64,000 bases of DNA from an uncultured Marinoscillum sp. (GTDB lineage Bacteria > Bacteroidota > Bacteroidia > Cytophagales > MED-G16), in contig CABYXZ010000006.1 in NCBI GenBank assembly GCA_902523065.1, positions 1 through 64,000 on the forward strand, in the 5' to 3' direction. Made by a program: the position numbers and the translations under genes. Within the stretch, counting starts at the first letter, position 1; each line of letters opens with the position of its first letter. The notes under the pieces were generated by a model. It did not search any database, was not told where the DNA came from, and saw only the letters and a program-made list of their open reading frames with translations. This document shows positions 35,837 through 46,047 of the stretch, in pieces.

Positions 35837-35952
35837 TGTGTTTTAATAAAGTAGAAAAACGTATTCAAGACATTATTTGTTTTTAATTATAATGTTATAA
35901 AATATTTTGACTGTCAATTTTTAAGTTTAATTATTATTTATTTCATTTACAT

Positions 35953-37053
35953 GTGAAGAATATATCATTCCCTAAATTCTCAAAAAAAGATCCTAAAAAA
36001 TTCTTTAAAATATTGAATGAGAGGGTAAATAATTATTTCAAAGAAAACAAAATAAAAAAAACTGGTAACTGGAAGCTTTACCTTAAATCCACAATAATTT
36101 TTTCAGTTTTTATTGTACCCTACTTTATGATCATGTTTTTAGATCTTAACCAATGGGTGTGTTTAGGTCTAATTATGATAACAGGAGTTGGTATGGCCGG
36201 AGTTGGCATGAATATTATGCACGATGGGAATCATGGTTCCTTTTCTAGTAAAAAATGGGTTAATAAGTTAATGGGAAGTAGTATATATGTTTTAGCTGGC
36301 AATGCATATAACTGGCAGATACAACACAATGTCTTACACCACACATACACTAATATTCATGGCCATGATGAGGATTTAGCAGCAGGAAGAATTTTAAGAT
36401 TTAGTGAACATACAAAATGGAAACCTCACCATCGTTTTCAACATATCTATTCCTTTTTATTATATGGACTTATGACAATAAATTGGGCTATTGTTACTGA
36501 TTTTTTTCAGACAAGTAGATACATAAAACAAAAACTAGCATTTAAAAAATTTATTAATCCTTTTAAGCAGTGGATGAATTTAATTTTTACAAAAACTATA
36601 TACTACTCGATATGGATTGTAATACCCATGATTTATCTGGATTTTGCATGGTGGAAAATTCTTATAGGTTTCTTTATAATGCACTACACAGCAGGATTAA
36701 TTCTTAGCACAATATTTCAACTTGCGCATATTGTTGAGAAAGTTGAAATGCCCCTCCCATTCAAAAATTTAGATATGAAAAATACATGGGCTATTCACCA
36801 GCTTTTTACAACTTCCAACTTCTCAACAAATAATAAAATAATGAACTGGTTTTCAGGAGGTTTAAACTTTCAGGTAGAACATCACTTATTTCCTAATATA
36901 TCTCACATACATTATAAAAAATTATCTGAAATTGTAAGAAAAACAGCTAGTGAATTCCAACTTCCATATAACGAGTATAAGACTACTAGAGACGCTATTA
37001 AATCTCATTTTTTATTTTTAAAAAGTATGGCCAAAAAGCCAGTGATTGTTTAA
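35953..37053 (+). CDS. Membrane fatty acid desaturase
   Basis: A protein of 366 residues from a GTG start. All three histidine boxes of acyl-lipid/acyl-CoA front-end desaturases are present: HDGNH (90-94), HNVLHH (125-130) and QVEHH (307-311), which bind the di-iron centre. Four membrane helices are visible in pairs (48-86 and about 205-245). The QxxHH form of the third box is typical of front-end and linoleoyl-CoA-type desaturases. It would insert a double bond in membrane lipids. It stands alone on the plus strand and overlaps the convergent lamin-tail gene by 4 bases. Confidence 0.9.
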   Translation: MKNISFPKFSKKDPKKFFKILNERVNNYFKENKIKKTGNWKLYLKSTIIFSVFIVPYFMIMFLDLNQWVCLGLIMITGVGMAGVGMNIMHDGNHGSFSSKKWVNKLMGSSIYVLAGNAYNWQIQHNVLHHTYTNIHGHDEDLAAGRILRFSEHTKWKPHHRFQHIYSFLLYGLMTINWAIVTDFFQTSRYIKQKLAFKKFINPFKQWMNLIFTKTIYYSIWIVIPMIYLDFAWWKILIGFFIMHYTAGLILSTIFQLAHIVEKVEMPLPFKNLDMKNTWAIHQLFTTSNFSTNNKIMNWFSGGLNFQVEHHLFPNISHIHYKKLSEIVRKTASEFQLPYNEYKTTRDAIKSHFLFLKSMAKKPVIV

Positions 37054-37565
37054 TTATTTGGTAAACCTGGAGTTGGATTTTCAAAAAATATCCAGTTTGT
37101 AAAATCATTTTGGTCTCTACCCATTGAAATATCTGTAGTTTGTTCAGGAAATGTGTAGGAATCTACAATTGTAAGTTTGTCCTGAGATAATAGAATTATT
37201 GACTCTCCGCCCTTACTAAGTTTTTTACTAACGTGGAGAGCACCTTGCTCCTGATCATCGTCACACCAAATTACAAGATATCCCTTAGGCTGAATGGTTG
37301 TTGAATTAGGATCTGACGATGGAATTAAATATGGTTTATCATCATTTGGTGTATCTGTGAAATACATTCCACCAATATCAATAGGCTGATTTGAGTCGTT
37401 ATACAGTTCTACCCAATCATCATAATCCCCATTACTATCTTTACAGCATGAGTCATTACTTGCCAAAAATTCATTAATTATCAAACCTCTACCCTCAGTA
37501 GATAAATCTTCTTCAATGCATGAAGTAACTAAAATTAAAATCAATATTAAATGAATAAGTCTCAT
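37050..37565 (-). CDS. Lamin-tail domain lipoprotein
   Basis: A protein of 171 residues with lipobox VTSC (Cys16). The mature part is one lamin-tail (LTD) domain: LIINEFLASND, DWVELYNDSNQPIDIGGMYF, LVIWCDDD, GGESIILL and a closing PTPGLPNN. Secreted bacterial LTDs are thought to bind surfaces or carbohydrates. It lies 6 bases after the CotH gene; CotH and LTD are often fused or neighbouring, so they may act as a pair. Confidence 0.85.
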   Translation of the reverse strand: MRLIHLILILILVTSCIEEDLSTEGRGLIINEFLASNDSCCKDSNGDYDDWVELYNDSNQPIDIGGMYFTDTPNDDKPYLIPSSDPNSTTIQPKGYLVIWCDDDQEQGALHVSKKLSKGGESIILLSQDKLTIVDSYTFPEQTTDISMGRDQNDFTNWIFFENPTPGLPNN

Positions 37566-37571
37566 AAGATT

Positions 37572-38939
37572 CTAATTTAGGGATTGTTCAATAGAATTTT
37601 TCATTACATCAACATTATATTGCCACTCTAATAAACTTGGTTCTGGACTACCGTGTCTTAAGTAAGCATCTTTAACCGCATCCCTAATTTGGGATGACCA
37701 TTTATCGATAAGCAGGTTTATGTTTGGCATATTGTACAATTCGTTTTGAAAAATTTGATCAAGACTATCATACTTAATACTATAATCGGTAAAAGATCCA
37801 ATAATCTTATCACACGCTGCAGATTTTTGCTTCAAATTAAATTGACCATAATTAAATCCATTACAATCATTGGAAATTTCATTCCATTTATCTTTTATTG
37901 GTGTTACTGGATTTATGTTTTGAACTAGGTTCTCGAAAGCATTGTCAAGATCCCAAGGAATTAATTGTAATTTATTTTCATTCGGAAACTCATACCAGAA
38001 ATAATTATGGTTTTCATAGGTCTTGCCTCCTTCGTGATAAAAATGCATGAAACCATCATCATTTGCTATCCTTCTATCAACAAGAATGGTTTTTAAAAAT
38101 ATATCTTTATCAATCCAATTTTCAACAACTGATTTCACTTCACTTTTTTCAGATTCACTTAATAAATTAGAGAAGGATTTAATTTTTGAGACATCTGAGA
38201 TCTCTTCATTTGTCTTTAATCCATCTTTAAAATATTCATCACTTCTTGACTCACCTTCACTATTTACAGGCCAAACCTCTTTATATAAGTTTCCTCCACC
38301 CCCATCAAAGTGTTGATTAGTATAGGGACCGTCTATATTTTCTGTGTTTGCAAATAGACCAGTAAATTCTCCATTAACATAAATTAAAGCATGATTTGAT
38401 CTTGGCGCATTTATTCCAAAATTTCTATACATGTAATATCCCAGTCTCTCGTGCATCTTTGATTTATCTAAATTTTGGGAATGAAACTGAAGCTTTTTCA
38501 TTCCATAAAACTTCTTATCTCCTTGCCAATTAATCTTTATTTTCATCGATAATTTAGGACATATTTTGTAGCCATTGGGGTTAATCCAGTCTGGACTTGA
38601 AAGACATCCAACCCAAGCTCCGATTGATCCTTTATACCTCACACCTACATTTTTAATTACCTTACCTTCAAAAACAAGAAATCCCTCAACATATTCTTCA
38701 GCCGCAGGATCATTATCAATTCTGTTTAGGTTCTCATTAGTAAGATAAATATCAAACCTATGAAGTTTATCCTGATCATAAATATAACTAGATGTATGAC
38801 TCTCATCATAAGTGTATTCTTCAAAAGAACTAATAAAATTAGCTAATGAATCATTTTGAGATATTTTTAGCTCGTCAGACTTAATATCACAGGATATATT
38901 TATCAAAAGAAACGAGAAAAAGATTATCCTATAGAACAT
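37572..38939 (-). CDS. CotH kinase-family lipoprotein
   Basis: A protein of 455 residues with lipobox ISC (about Cys17). The CotH kinase-like fold is marked by VGVRYKGSIGAW, KKLQFHSQNLDKSKMHERLGY, GLFANTENIDGPY and IPWDLDNAFENL, the last with the conserved acidic residues of the fold. CotH of Bacillus phosphorylates spore-coat proteins; the substrate of this secreted copy is unknown. It is cotranscribed with the lamin-tail protein and follows the large VPS10/Calx-beta gene by 28 bases. Confidence 0.88.
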   Translation of the reverse strand: MFYRIIFFSFLLINISCDIKSDELKISQNDSLANFISSFEEYTYDESHTSSYIYDQDKLHRFDIYLTNENLNRIDNDPAAEEYVEGFLVFEGKVIKNVGVRYKGSIGAWVGCLSSPDWINPNGYKICPKLSMKIKINWQGDKKFYGMKKLQFHSQNLDKSKMHERLGYYMYRNFGINAPRSNHALIYVNGEFTGLFANTENIDGPYTNQHFDGGGGNLYKEVWPVNSEGESRSDEYFKDGLKTNEEISDVSKIKSFSNLLSESEKSEVKSVVENWIDKDIFLKTILVDRRIANDDGFMHFYHEGGKTYENHNYFWYEFPNENKLQLIPWDLDNAFENLVQNINPVTPIKDKWNEISNDCNGFNYGQFNLKQKSAACDKIIGSFTDYSIKYDSLDQIFQNELYNMPNINLLIDKWSSQIRDAVKDAYLRHGSPEPSLLEWQYNVDVMKNSIEQSLN

Positions 38940-38967
38940 ATCATTTTATTTTTGTAACATAAAATTA

Positions 38968-41900
38968 TTATTTCCTGAAAACTTTTTTAATAAATACTTT
39001 TTCTTTCTTATTAATTTTTAAAATTAAGATTCCAATCTCATTATCTGATATATCTATTCTGTGTGTGAAATTATTATTTGAATTCATAATGTTTTTTGAT
39101 TTATATACTCTGCCAAACATGTCATATAGTGATAGGTTTACCTCACCGTCCCACGATCTACCAAGTTCTATATTTATATAGTCATTATACGGATTTGGAT
39201 ATACATTAAAATCAATGTTATCAGATTCTACAGATAATGGGATTGGTTCATCGTCATCAATGATTGTTACAACACCAATTGAGCCAATATTTCCTCCAGC
39301 ATTTTTAATGTTTGAAACCATAACAGAAATTAACTCATCTGGTTCGTCTATTTCATCCTGAACTGAAGTAATTGTAATAGTTGATGATGTACCTGAACCA
39401 ATAACTACTGGGTTTTCACTCACTGAAAAATCATCATTAGAAGCTGTTCCACCAAAATCAAATGTAACCTCTACATTACCTTGATTAGGTTCTTTTGATA
39501 ACTGAATATTAACATCAAAGGATTCCTCATTCTCAGCAATTATGGATTTCTCAATATCAAAACTTAGATTTGGTGGGGAGTTTGAATTATCATCATCCTG
39601 GATAACTAAATTAAGTTCATCTGAACCTATCAATTCACCATTTTCAATATAAGATAGTTTTAATTTAACAGATTCATATCCCTCCTCAGTATCATCTTGA
39701 ACAGACTTAATACTCAAACTACCTGGTTTTGAATTAGTAATTACCATCGTATCACCAATAATATCATAGTCTGATGCAGATGCTGAACCAGATAGTGAGA
39801 AGACTACTTTCATTGGACTATAAGGCGAGATATCTCTTGTAAGGGTATACTGAATTAAAGCTGTTTCTTCATTCTCTGAAATAGTATCTTTATTTAAATT
39901 AAAGCTTATACCACTCTCTTTTGGTTTAAAATCCATCAGTTCAGGAATTGTAGCTGTCCACATACCCCTACCATATGTTGCAATAACAATCTGACCCTGA
40001 TCTCCAATCTCAAAATCATTAATCATCACATTTGGCAGATTAGAGTTTACTAAATTCCAACTTTCACCTCTATCAGTTGACTCTAATAAACCAATTTCTG
40101 TACCAACCCAAATTATATTCGGATCATACGGCATAACTACTAAAGCATTCACTCCTACATTTGGAAATCCGTTAGATGATTCACCTGTCTCAAAATTAGA
40201 AGGGTAACCTGACAAATCTTCCCATGTAGCTCCTAAGTCTTTAGACTCAAAAACTTTAGCTCTCTCAAAGTAGGAAAATAATAGGTAGACAGTTGAATCC
40301 TCTGTCGGGTGAGAGTAAATACCTGAAACATAGCCGTTTAATCCATTAGTAGGTAAATCCATAGATTCAAATGTTTTACCCCAATCCTTTGATAAATAAA
40401 TATTAGAACTAGAGGAAATATATTGACCAGCATAAACAAATCTTGGATTTGCGTCAGAAACCTCAATTTCTCCTCCTCTGTAGTTGTTTCCAAGTTTTAT
40501 GTATTCCCAGGAATCACCAAAATTTTCAGACCTTATAACACCCTTTGAAGTTATGCCGTAAATCATATCAGCATCCTGTTTGGAACTTTCCAATTTAGAA
40601 TAGAAAGGATTTCCTTCAGATTCTGCTTGCTTAAAACCACTTGTTGTCCAAAATGACCATGGTCCATTAACACCTCCATCGTATGAAATTTTGGCACACC
40701 CGTTGTATTGGCATGTTATCATCATTCTTAAAGGATCCTCCCAGTGTGTAACTGACTCAAATCCATCACCAGAACCAACTCTTGATGCTTCTTGAGGACC
40801 ACTAATTCCAGGCTCTCTTGTTAGATAAGAACCATTATCCTGTGTACCACCTAAATACTGACTTTTTCCCTTAACCTTAGATGCATGATAGAACTGAGTT
40901 GTTCTATACCCAGCATCAATTGGTGGTTTTGAAGATCCACTTGGTGTCCAGGCCCACATAAACTCAGTAGCCTGCCAGCTTTTGTCATTAACTCCTGGAT
41001 CGGAACTAAAATCAGATATAGCAGGGCCACCATCATTTCCTACAATTAGTCTAAAATTACTCACACCATCAGAGAAAATGCTCATTGTGTGTTGATCAGG
41101 GTGGACATATCCATTAATTTTGGGAACTCCATCAGATGATATCTGACTATATACGTCCGTAATTGCTTGTGAAGATTTTGTAGTGTCCAGTCGTATAGTA
41201 AATTTATGAATATTTATATCCCCAACGTAAACCACCCTATCATTGAAAGGGTTTATTGCAATAAAGTTATTGTAATTACCTTGTTGTCCTATCCAATTAT
41301 CGTCAAAGTATTCTGAGTTTCCCTTATCATTTTCTTGAACGTGGTGCCAAGTATCTCCAGCATCATATGAAACATTTAGCATGAAAGGAGGCATCCCAGA
41401 ACCTCCTGACTTAATTCCCGCATAGATAATATTTGGATCTGAATAAGATACAGCAATTTCATTACGACTATAGAAACCGCCATTCTGAAATCCATCGTAA
41501 TCTGATGTTTGAGTCCAGGTAGATCCTTTATCTGTGGATTTAATAACATTACCACCTTTTATAGCCGCATACTGTATATTAAAATTACTTGGAGCATAAA
41601 CAACTTGAGTTGCAGCTCGACATTCTCCCTGATCATCGAGAACATTATAAACCATAGAGAAAGAATTTCCACCATCCGTTGATTTAAAAAGGTATGAATT
41701 ACAATAATATTTATATTCTGTGGCTATAATTAATGTATTGTAATCAGATGGATCAACAATAATTCTGTAAACATTAGCAAAAGCTGGATCAACCTTTCCA
41801 GATATTTTAGGAGATATATTAGACCAGGTTGCACCACCGTCATTGGATTTATATATTCCACTTCCGTTATCATCTCCAGATAATGATTTCTCACCTGTTC

Positions 41901-42402
41901 CAGCATAAATTACATCGGGGTTGGATTCTGACTGTGCGATTGATACAAAATCTAAATTTTCAATATCTGTTGTTAAATTTGACCAAACCATTTCCAAGGT
42001 TGATTGATTGTATACACCTCTCCATATTCCACCACCTATACTAGCTGCCAAATAGGTATTTCCTGTAGCATCAGATTTGTCAGTTACCAGAGCTCTTGTT
42101 CTTCCTGATGCATTTTGAGGTCCTCTTTCAGTAAAAATAGATTTATTAGCAGCAGAAGAGCTAAAATCTGACTCACTTACTAAATTAGAAAAATTAGATA
42201 AAGTATTTTTTCTACGAAGTTTATCTAACTCGTATTCTTTGTAGCCAGGAAAATAGTTGTTACCTGACTCGTGTTCTTTAATTTTTTTTTGATATTCTAC
42301 CCAGCCCTTTAAATTAGTTGGTTTTTCACCTACTTTTAATTTTTCATTACAAGAAGATAATATGAAAGCAAAATAAAGAAAAATGTATAATAGTTTGGGC
42401 AT
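38968..42402 (-). CDS. VPS10/BNR and Calx-beta protein with T9SS sorting domain
   Basis: A protein of 1144 residues. The N-terminus has a lipobox-like LSSC (Cys18). A large propeller (~90-860) holds many Asp boxes (SNDGGATWSN, STDKGSTWTQ, SKDLGATWED, STDRGESWNL). Two Calx-beta domains follow (~870-1060). The last ~75 residues form a T9SS type A sorting domain: VYPNPYNDYINIELG, LYDMFGRVYKS and a basic end KKVFRK. Such a protein crosses the outer membrane by T9SS and is anchored or released. The lipobox and the T9SS domain together are unusual. It leads the operon with CotH and lamin-tail. Confidence 0.88.
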   Translation of the reverse strand: MPKLLYIFLYFAFILSSCNEKLKVGEKPTNLKGWVEYQKKIKEHESGNNYFPGYKEYELDKLRRKNTLSNFSNLVSESDFSSSAANKSIFTERGPQNASGRTRALVTDKSDATGNTYLAASIGGGIWRGVYNQSTLEMVWSNLTTDIENLDFVSIAQSESNPDVIYAGTGEKSLSGDDNGSGIYKSNDGGATWSNISPKISGKVDPAFANVYRIIVDPSDYNTLIIATEYKYYCNSYLFKSTDGGNSFSMVYNVLDDQGECRAATQVVYAPSNFNIQYAAIKGGNVIKSTDKGSTWTQTSDYDGFQNGGFYSRNEIAVSYSDPNIIYAGIKSGGSGMPPFMLNVSYDAGDTWHHVQENDKGNSEYFDDNWIGQQGNYNNFIAINPFNDRVVYVGDINIHKFTIRLDTTKSSQAITDVYSQISSDGVPKINGYVHPDQHTMSIFSDGVSNFRLIVGNDGGPAISDFSSDPGVNDKSWQATEFMWAWTPSGSSKPPIDAGYRTTQFYHASKVKGKSQYLGGTQDNGSYLTREPGISGPQEASRVGSGDGFESVTHWEDPLRMMITCQYNGCAKISYDGGVNGPWSFWTTSGFKQAESEGNPFYSKLESSKQDADMIYGITSKGVIRSENFGDSWEYIKLGNNYRGGEIEVSDANPRFVYAGQYISSSSNIYLSKDWGKTFESMDLPTNGLNGYVSGIYSHPTEDSTVYLLFSYFERAKVFESKDLGATWEDLSGYPSNFETGESSNGFPNVGVNALVVMPYDPNIIWVGTEIGLLESTDRGESWNLVNSNLPNVMINDFEIGDQGQIVIATYGRGMWTATIPELMDFKPKESGISFNLNKDTISENEETALIQYTLTRDISPYSPMKVVFSLSGSASASDYDIIGDTMVITNSKPGSLSIKSVQDDTEEGYESVKLKLSYIENGELIGSDELNLVIQDDDNSNSPPNLSFDIEKSIIAENEESFDVNIQLSKEPNQGNVEVTFDFGGTASNDDFSVSENPVVIGSGTSSTITITSVQDEIDEPDELISVMVSNIKNAGGNIGSIGVVTIIDDDEPIPLSVESDNIDFNVYPNPYNDYINIELGRSWDGEVNLSLYDMFGRVYKSKNIMNSNNNFTHRIDISDNEIGILILKINKKEKVFIKKVFRK

Positions 42403-42471
42403 AAAATAAATCTAGTCAAATTAAATATAGAGTTCAATTTTTATTTATATATTCGAAAAAAATTTAAGCAA

Positions 42472-42912
42472 ATGAAGAAATTATTATTACTCGTATTTAT
42501 TTCAGTTACTAATTTGTCATGTACTGAGAAGAAAATTAAAATGCAAGCCTACATGTCCCCTTCTTGTGGATGTTGTAAAAAATGGGTTACGCACCTTGAA
42601 GAAAATGGATTTGAAGTTGAGTCAATTTTTAGAGAAAATATGAGATCTATTAAATCAAAGTATAATATTGCACAAGATCAAATATCTTGTCATACAGGAA
42701 TAGTTGGATCTTATTTCATTGAAGGACATGTTCCTGCAAGTGATATAAAAAAATTAATTAGTGAAAATCCTAATATTGCTGGATTAACTGTTCCAGGGAT
42801 GCCAGCAGGTCTAAATGTTCCAGGAATGGAAACAGTCAACAGAAATGCAAATTATAATGTTTTATCTGTTAGCAAAGACGGATCAACCAAAGTCTGGAAA
42901 AACTATAATTAG
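42472..42912 (+). CDS. DUF411 metal-binding lipoprotein
   Basis: A protein of 146 residues with lipobox NLSC (Cys17). The DUF411 pattern is complete: YMSPSCGCCKKWVTHLEENGF (Cys32, Cys34, Cys35), ISCHTGIVGSYFIEGHVPASDI and a Met-rich GMPAGLNVPGME. These suggest copper or another soft metal in the periplasm. Related genes sit with copper-resistance systems, but none is seen here. The gene is convergent with the PIG-L gene, 4 bases apart. Confidence 0.88.
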   Translation: MKKLLLLVFISVTNLSCTEKKIKMQAYMSPSCGCCKKWVTHLEENGFEVESIFRENMRSIKSKYNIAQDQISCHTGIVGSYFIEGHVPASDIKKLISENPNIAGLTVPGMPAGLNVPGMETVNRNANYNVLSVSKDGSTKVWKNYN

Positions 42913-42916
42913 TTTA

Positions 42917-45403
42917 TTACTTTTTTCCGAGAGAAAGAAGATTAGAAAATAGTTTGTAAGCACCAGGCACTCCTGCAGGTAGTTGCCTAAACCATGAGTA
43001 GGATGTGTATATAAAATGCCCCTTTCCAATTTTTGATATTAATATCCCCCCATCGTTAGGTTCTTCTCCTTTATCATTGGATGTGATCAGTGTTTCATAA
43101 TTTTCTGACCACTCGTTTGGAAAATATAAACCCCTCTCTTGAACCCAACCATCAAAATCTTTTAAAGTAATTTTGTTTGGAATATTGAGTGCTGGATGTT
43201 TTGGATTTAATATTTTAACAGGTGCATTCTCCTCAGATACTCTATTTCGTGAGATATTTAAGTTATGAGGAAGAAAACTATTTAAGTCTAGGTTATTCCA
43301 CCTAGAACTTGTGTTATACTGAAGAATTACATTTCCTCCATTCTCGATATAACTCATAATTTGTGATTTTAGTTGAGTTAAGGATTTATCCACATTAAAT
43401 GCTCTTACACCAAAAATTAAAGCATCATATTCTCTTAGGGTTTCCAAATTGATTTGTTCATTTTTTAACAAGTCAACTTGATATCCAACAAGGCCTAGAG
43501 ATTGTGGAACTAAATCTCCTGGACCCATCAAATAGGCTATTTTTTTTGATTTAAAATCAAGATTAAATTTCTTAATTGAAACCGATGATTCTGGAAATCT
43601 TGTCTGTAAAGGAATATGATCATAACTTATAACTTCAATTCCTCTGTAATAAGAGTTTTTATTATCAGTTGCCTTATATTTTATATCATAATTGGTCTCC
43701 TTTGCACCCGATAAGTCAATCTCAAACTTAAAAGTTTTCTTCTCACCATTTTTATCAAATGAAACAGCATGAAACTCTGGGGAATATTTAATTCCCTCTG
43801 GAACATCTAAAGATATATTTGCTGTATAATTATCTTTTCCAGCAATTACATCAATTTCAATCTCTTTTTTGTTAGAATTTACAAATAGCTCTAAGTCATT
43901 TTTGGGATTTATATAAATTGGATTCCCAACGCTAAAAGTCTTATAATCATCTCCTTTTGTTGGATTATTGGTTTTATTTTGAAGTGAAGATGAATAAACA
44001 ACTTCCTGACCTTCAATCTCAAAATAAAATTTAGATGTAAAATCTGATGAGTTATCTGGTGCACCCAGATCTTTTAAATCATCTATTGAATATGTTCCAA
44101 ATGAGGGCTTATTTACAAGCCAGTACTTTTCAGAAATTTTTGAATCATCAGGAACGATAAATGGTATTTCTTTTCTGAAAAATTGATTATTTGTAAGAGA
44201 TTGATTTATTAATATTTCTTTATCTAATAGCACAATTTTCTTCAATTTAATATCAACAGGACTCCTATTTATAGCCTCAAAATTAATTTTAATGTTATCT
44301 CCAGGAGCAGCAATTTCAATATCTGAAAGAGATTCAAAAAATAATCCGGTTGATACCTTGATAAGATTTTTTATTTCTTTTTTCTTTATTTCCCTCCAAT
44401 GCCTATCAGTAATTCTATTTAATTCTCTGTATATACCAGCCAGATAAGAAGTAATCAAATGAGGTTTTCTGATATCAAATGAATCTTTCGATTGCTTGAT
44501 TAATTCCTTCAGCCTATCATGTGGTCTTACTCTTTCCCAAGAGGTATCAATTCCTTCCATCATGTCATCCTTGGCAATTTTACCTTGAGTATGGACAAAT
44601 AATTCTATCTCACTACCTCTTCTTCTTAGCGCTCCAAAGGCTTGACTTTTATGCATTGATCTACTCTCTGATGCAATTTCATTATATGACTTCCCCAACA
44701 AGTTATTATAGATTCCAACGTCAACCTTCAGCATCTTATCCTTATCATATTTATCTAGATTAAAAAATCTTGAAGAGGTATTCCAAAATATTCTTTGAGG
44801 TTTCCATGGTTTAACATGCTTTAGTTGATCTGGAAATACGTCTGGGTCTCCTGACATATTAAAGGCTTTTTGTGCTAAAATGGCTGATGCCGTGTGGTGG
44901 CCATGGGTTATTCCTGGTGTTTGATTAAATCTGGTAATTAGTATATCAGGTCTAAATTTCCTTATAATCCAGACAAAATCGTGAAGCATCTTCTCCTCAT
45001 CCCAAAAATCTAAAGATTCAACCGGACCTTTCGAATAACCAAAATCAACAGCTGATGTAAAAAATTGAATTCCTCCGTCTATTTCCCTTGCTTTCAAAAG
45101 TTCTTGGGTTCGTATTAATCCCAAATTTTCTTTTAAGTGAGTTCCTATAAAATTTTGTCCACCACCACCTCTTGTCATAGATAAATAGGCAGTCTCATAT
45201 TTTTTCTCGTTGGCCAGGTAGGTTATAAGTCTTGTATTTTCATCATCCGGGTGAGCTGCTATGTAAAGAACTTTTCCAAAGACATCAAGTTTATCCAACA
45301 TTTGAATAATATTTGATGAATTATAGAAATTAATATTTTCTTGTTTTGAAAATAGATTTAATGAAATGAAAAGTGATAAAAAACAAATCTTATAAAACTT
45401 CAT
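42917..45403 (-). CDS. Secreted PIG-L/LmbE-family deacetylase, large
   Basis: A protein of 828 residues with signal peptide (cleavage near LFSKQ, ~20). ATG at 45403 is preferred to a TTG two codons before. The PIG-L deacetylase domain shows AHPDDE (50-55) and the second metal-binding segment HGHHTASA, which hold Zn. These enzymes N-deacetylate glycan-linked N-acetylglucosamine. The remaining ~550 residues contain beta-rich domains and end with a ThuA/glutamine-amidotransferase-like fold (~640-820; YDALIFGVRAFN, GGNVILQY, GHFIYTSYSWFRQLPAG). The preceding gene ends with an intrinsic terminator. Confidence 0.85.
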   Translation of the reverse strand: MKFYKICFLSLFISLNLFSKQENINFYNSSNIIQMLDKLDVFGKVLYIAAHPDDENTRLITYLANEKKYETAYLSMTRGGGGQNFIGTHLKENLGLIRTQELLKAREIDGGIQFFTSAVDFGYSKGPVESLDFWDEEKMLHDFVWIIRKFRPDILITRFNQTPGITHGHHTASAILAQKAFNMSGDPDVFPDQLKHVKPWKPQRIFWNTSSRFFNLDKYDKDKMLKVDVGIYNNLLGKSYNEIASESRSMHKSQAFGALRRRGSEIELFVHTQGKIAKDDMMEGIDTSWERVRPHDRLKELIKQSKDSFDIRKPHLITSYLAGIYRELNRITDRHWREIKKKEIKNLIKVSTGLFFESLSDIEIAAPGDNIKINFEAINRSPVDIKLKKIVLLDKEILINQSLTNNQFFRKEIPFIVPDDSKISEKYWLVNKPSFGTYSIDDLKDLGAPDNSSDFTSKFYFEIEGQEVVYSSSLQNKTNNPTKGDDYKTFSVGNPIYINPKNDLELFVNSNKKEIEIDVIAGKDNYTANISLDVPEGIKYSPEFHAVSFDKNGEKKTFKFEIDLSGAKETNYDIKYKATDNKNSYYRGIEVISYDHIPLQTRFPESSVSIKKFNLDFKSKKIAYLMGPGDLVPQSLGLVGYQVDLLKNEQINLETLREYDALIFGVRAFNVDKSLTQLKSQIMSYIENGGNVILQYNTSSRWNNLDLNSFLPHNLNISRNRVSEENAPVKILNPKHPALNIPNKITLKDFDGWVQERGLYFPNEWSENYETLITSNDKGEEPNDGGILISKIGKGHFIYTSYSWFRQLPAGVPGAYKLFSNLLSLGKK

Positions 45404-45433
45404 CACCAATTTGAATATATATTTTTAAAACAA

Positions 45434-45458
45434 AATAACCCTCAAAAAGAGGGTTATT
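45434..45458 (-). terminator. Intrinsic terminator after the SnoaL-like lipoprotein gene
   Basis: AATAACCCTC and GAGGGTTATT form a 10-bp perfect stem around a 5-base loop. On the minus strand the stem is followed by TTTTGTTTT. It lies 6 bases past the stop of the SnoaL-like gene and separates it from the PIG-L gene. Confidence 0.8.
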
Positions 45459-45464
45459 CTTTAT

Positions 45465-45995
45465 TTATCCTTCACTTGCAAGTTCAATCTCAGCCATCAT
45501 AGCTGTTGTATCAAAATTGTGCCACTCTCTTACAATTTTTCCATCAGCCCATTCAAAACTTATGTGGACGGGTATTGTGATAGTATTTCCACTTGATTTT
45601 CCAGTTGCGGACCAAATGAACCAACTGTGACTAACTGCTGTTTCAGGATTATTATCTGATGCAGGATATTTAGTTGTTTGAACCCAAACACCAAGATCCT
45701 CACCACCATTTTCATCATAAGTCCAACTCATGCTTATATTATCGAAAACTTGATGCTGAACAGTAATTAACTCTGAAATATCACTTACAGTTGATGCATC
45801 AACACTATTCATGTAAATCTTAAGATCAGGTGACCACAAAGATTGTAGTGCTGGAACATCATTCTTTAGGTAATTTTGATAATGTTCTCTGATTGCATTT
45901 GATTTCTCGTCATCAAAAGTAGTTACTACACCGTTTGTTGGAGAACTACAACTAAAAGCAATTAATGCAAGTAGAGATAATAATATGTTTCTCAT
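45465..45995 (-). CDS. SnoaL/NTF2-like lipoprotein
   Basis: A protein of 176 residues with lipobox FSC (about Cys16). The mature part has the NTF2/SnoaL fold: IREHYQNYLKNDVPALQSLWSPDL at the start and a closing HISFEWADGKIVREWHNFD pattern. Such folds serve as small-molecule isomerases, binding domains or structural parts; no active site can be assigned. Its own terminator follows. Upstream lies the S9 peptidase gene, 52 bases away on the same strand. Confidence 0.75.
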   Translation of the reverse strand: MRNILLSLLALIAFSCSSPTNGVVTTFDDEKSNAIREHYQNYLKNDVPALQSLWSPDLKIYMNSVDASTVSDISELITVQHQVFDNISMSWTYDENGGEDLGVWVQTTKYPASDNNPETAVSHSWFIWSATGKSSGNTITIPVHISFEWADGKIVREWHNFDTTAMMAEIELASEG

Positions 45996-46047
45996 AATTT
46001 TTTTGATTTAATTAAAAAAGTAAATCTAGTATTATATTTTAAAAAAA

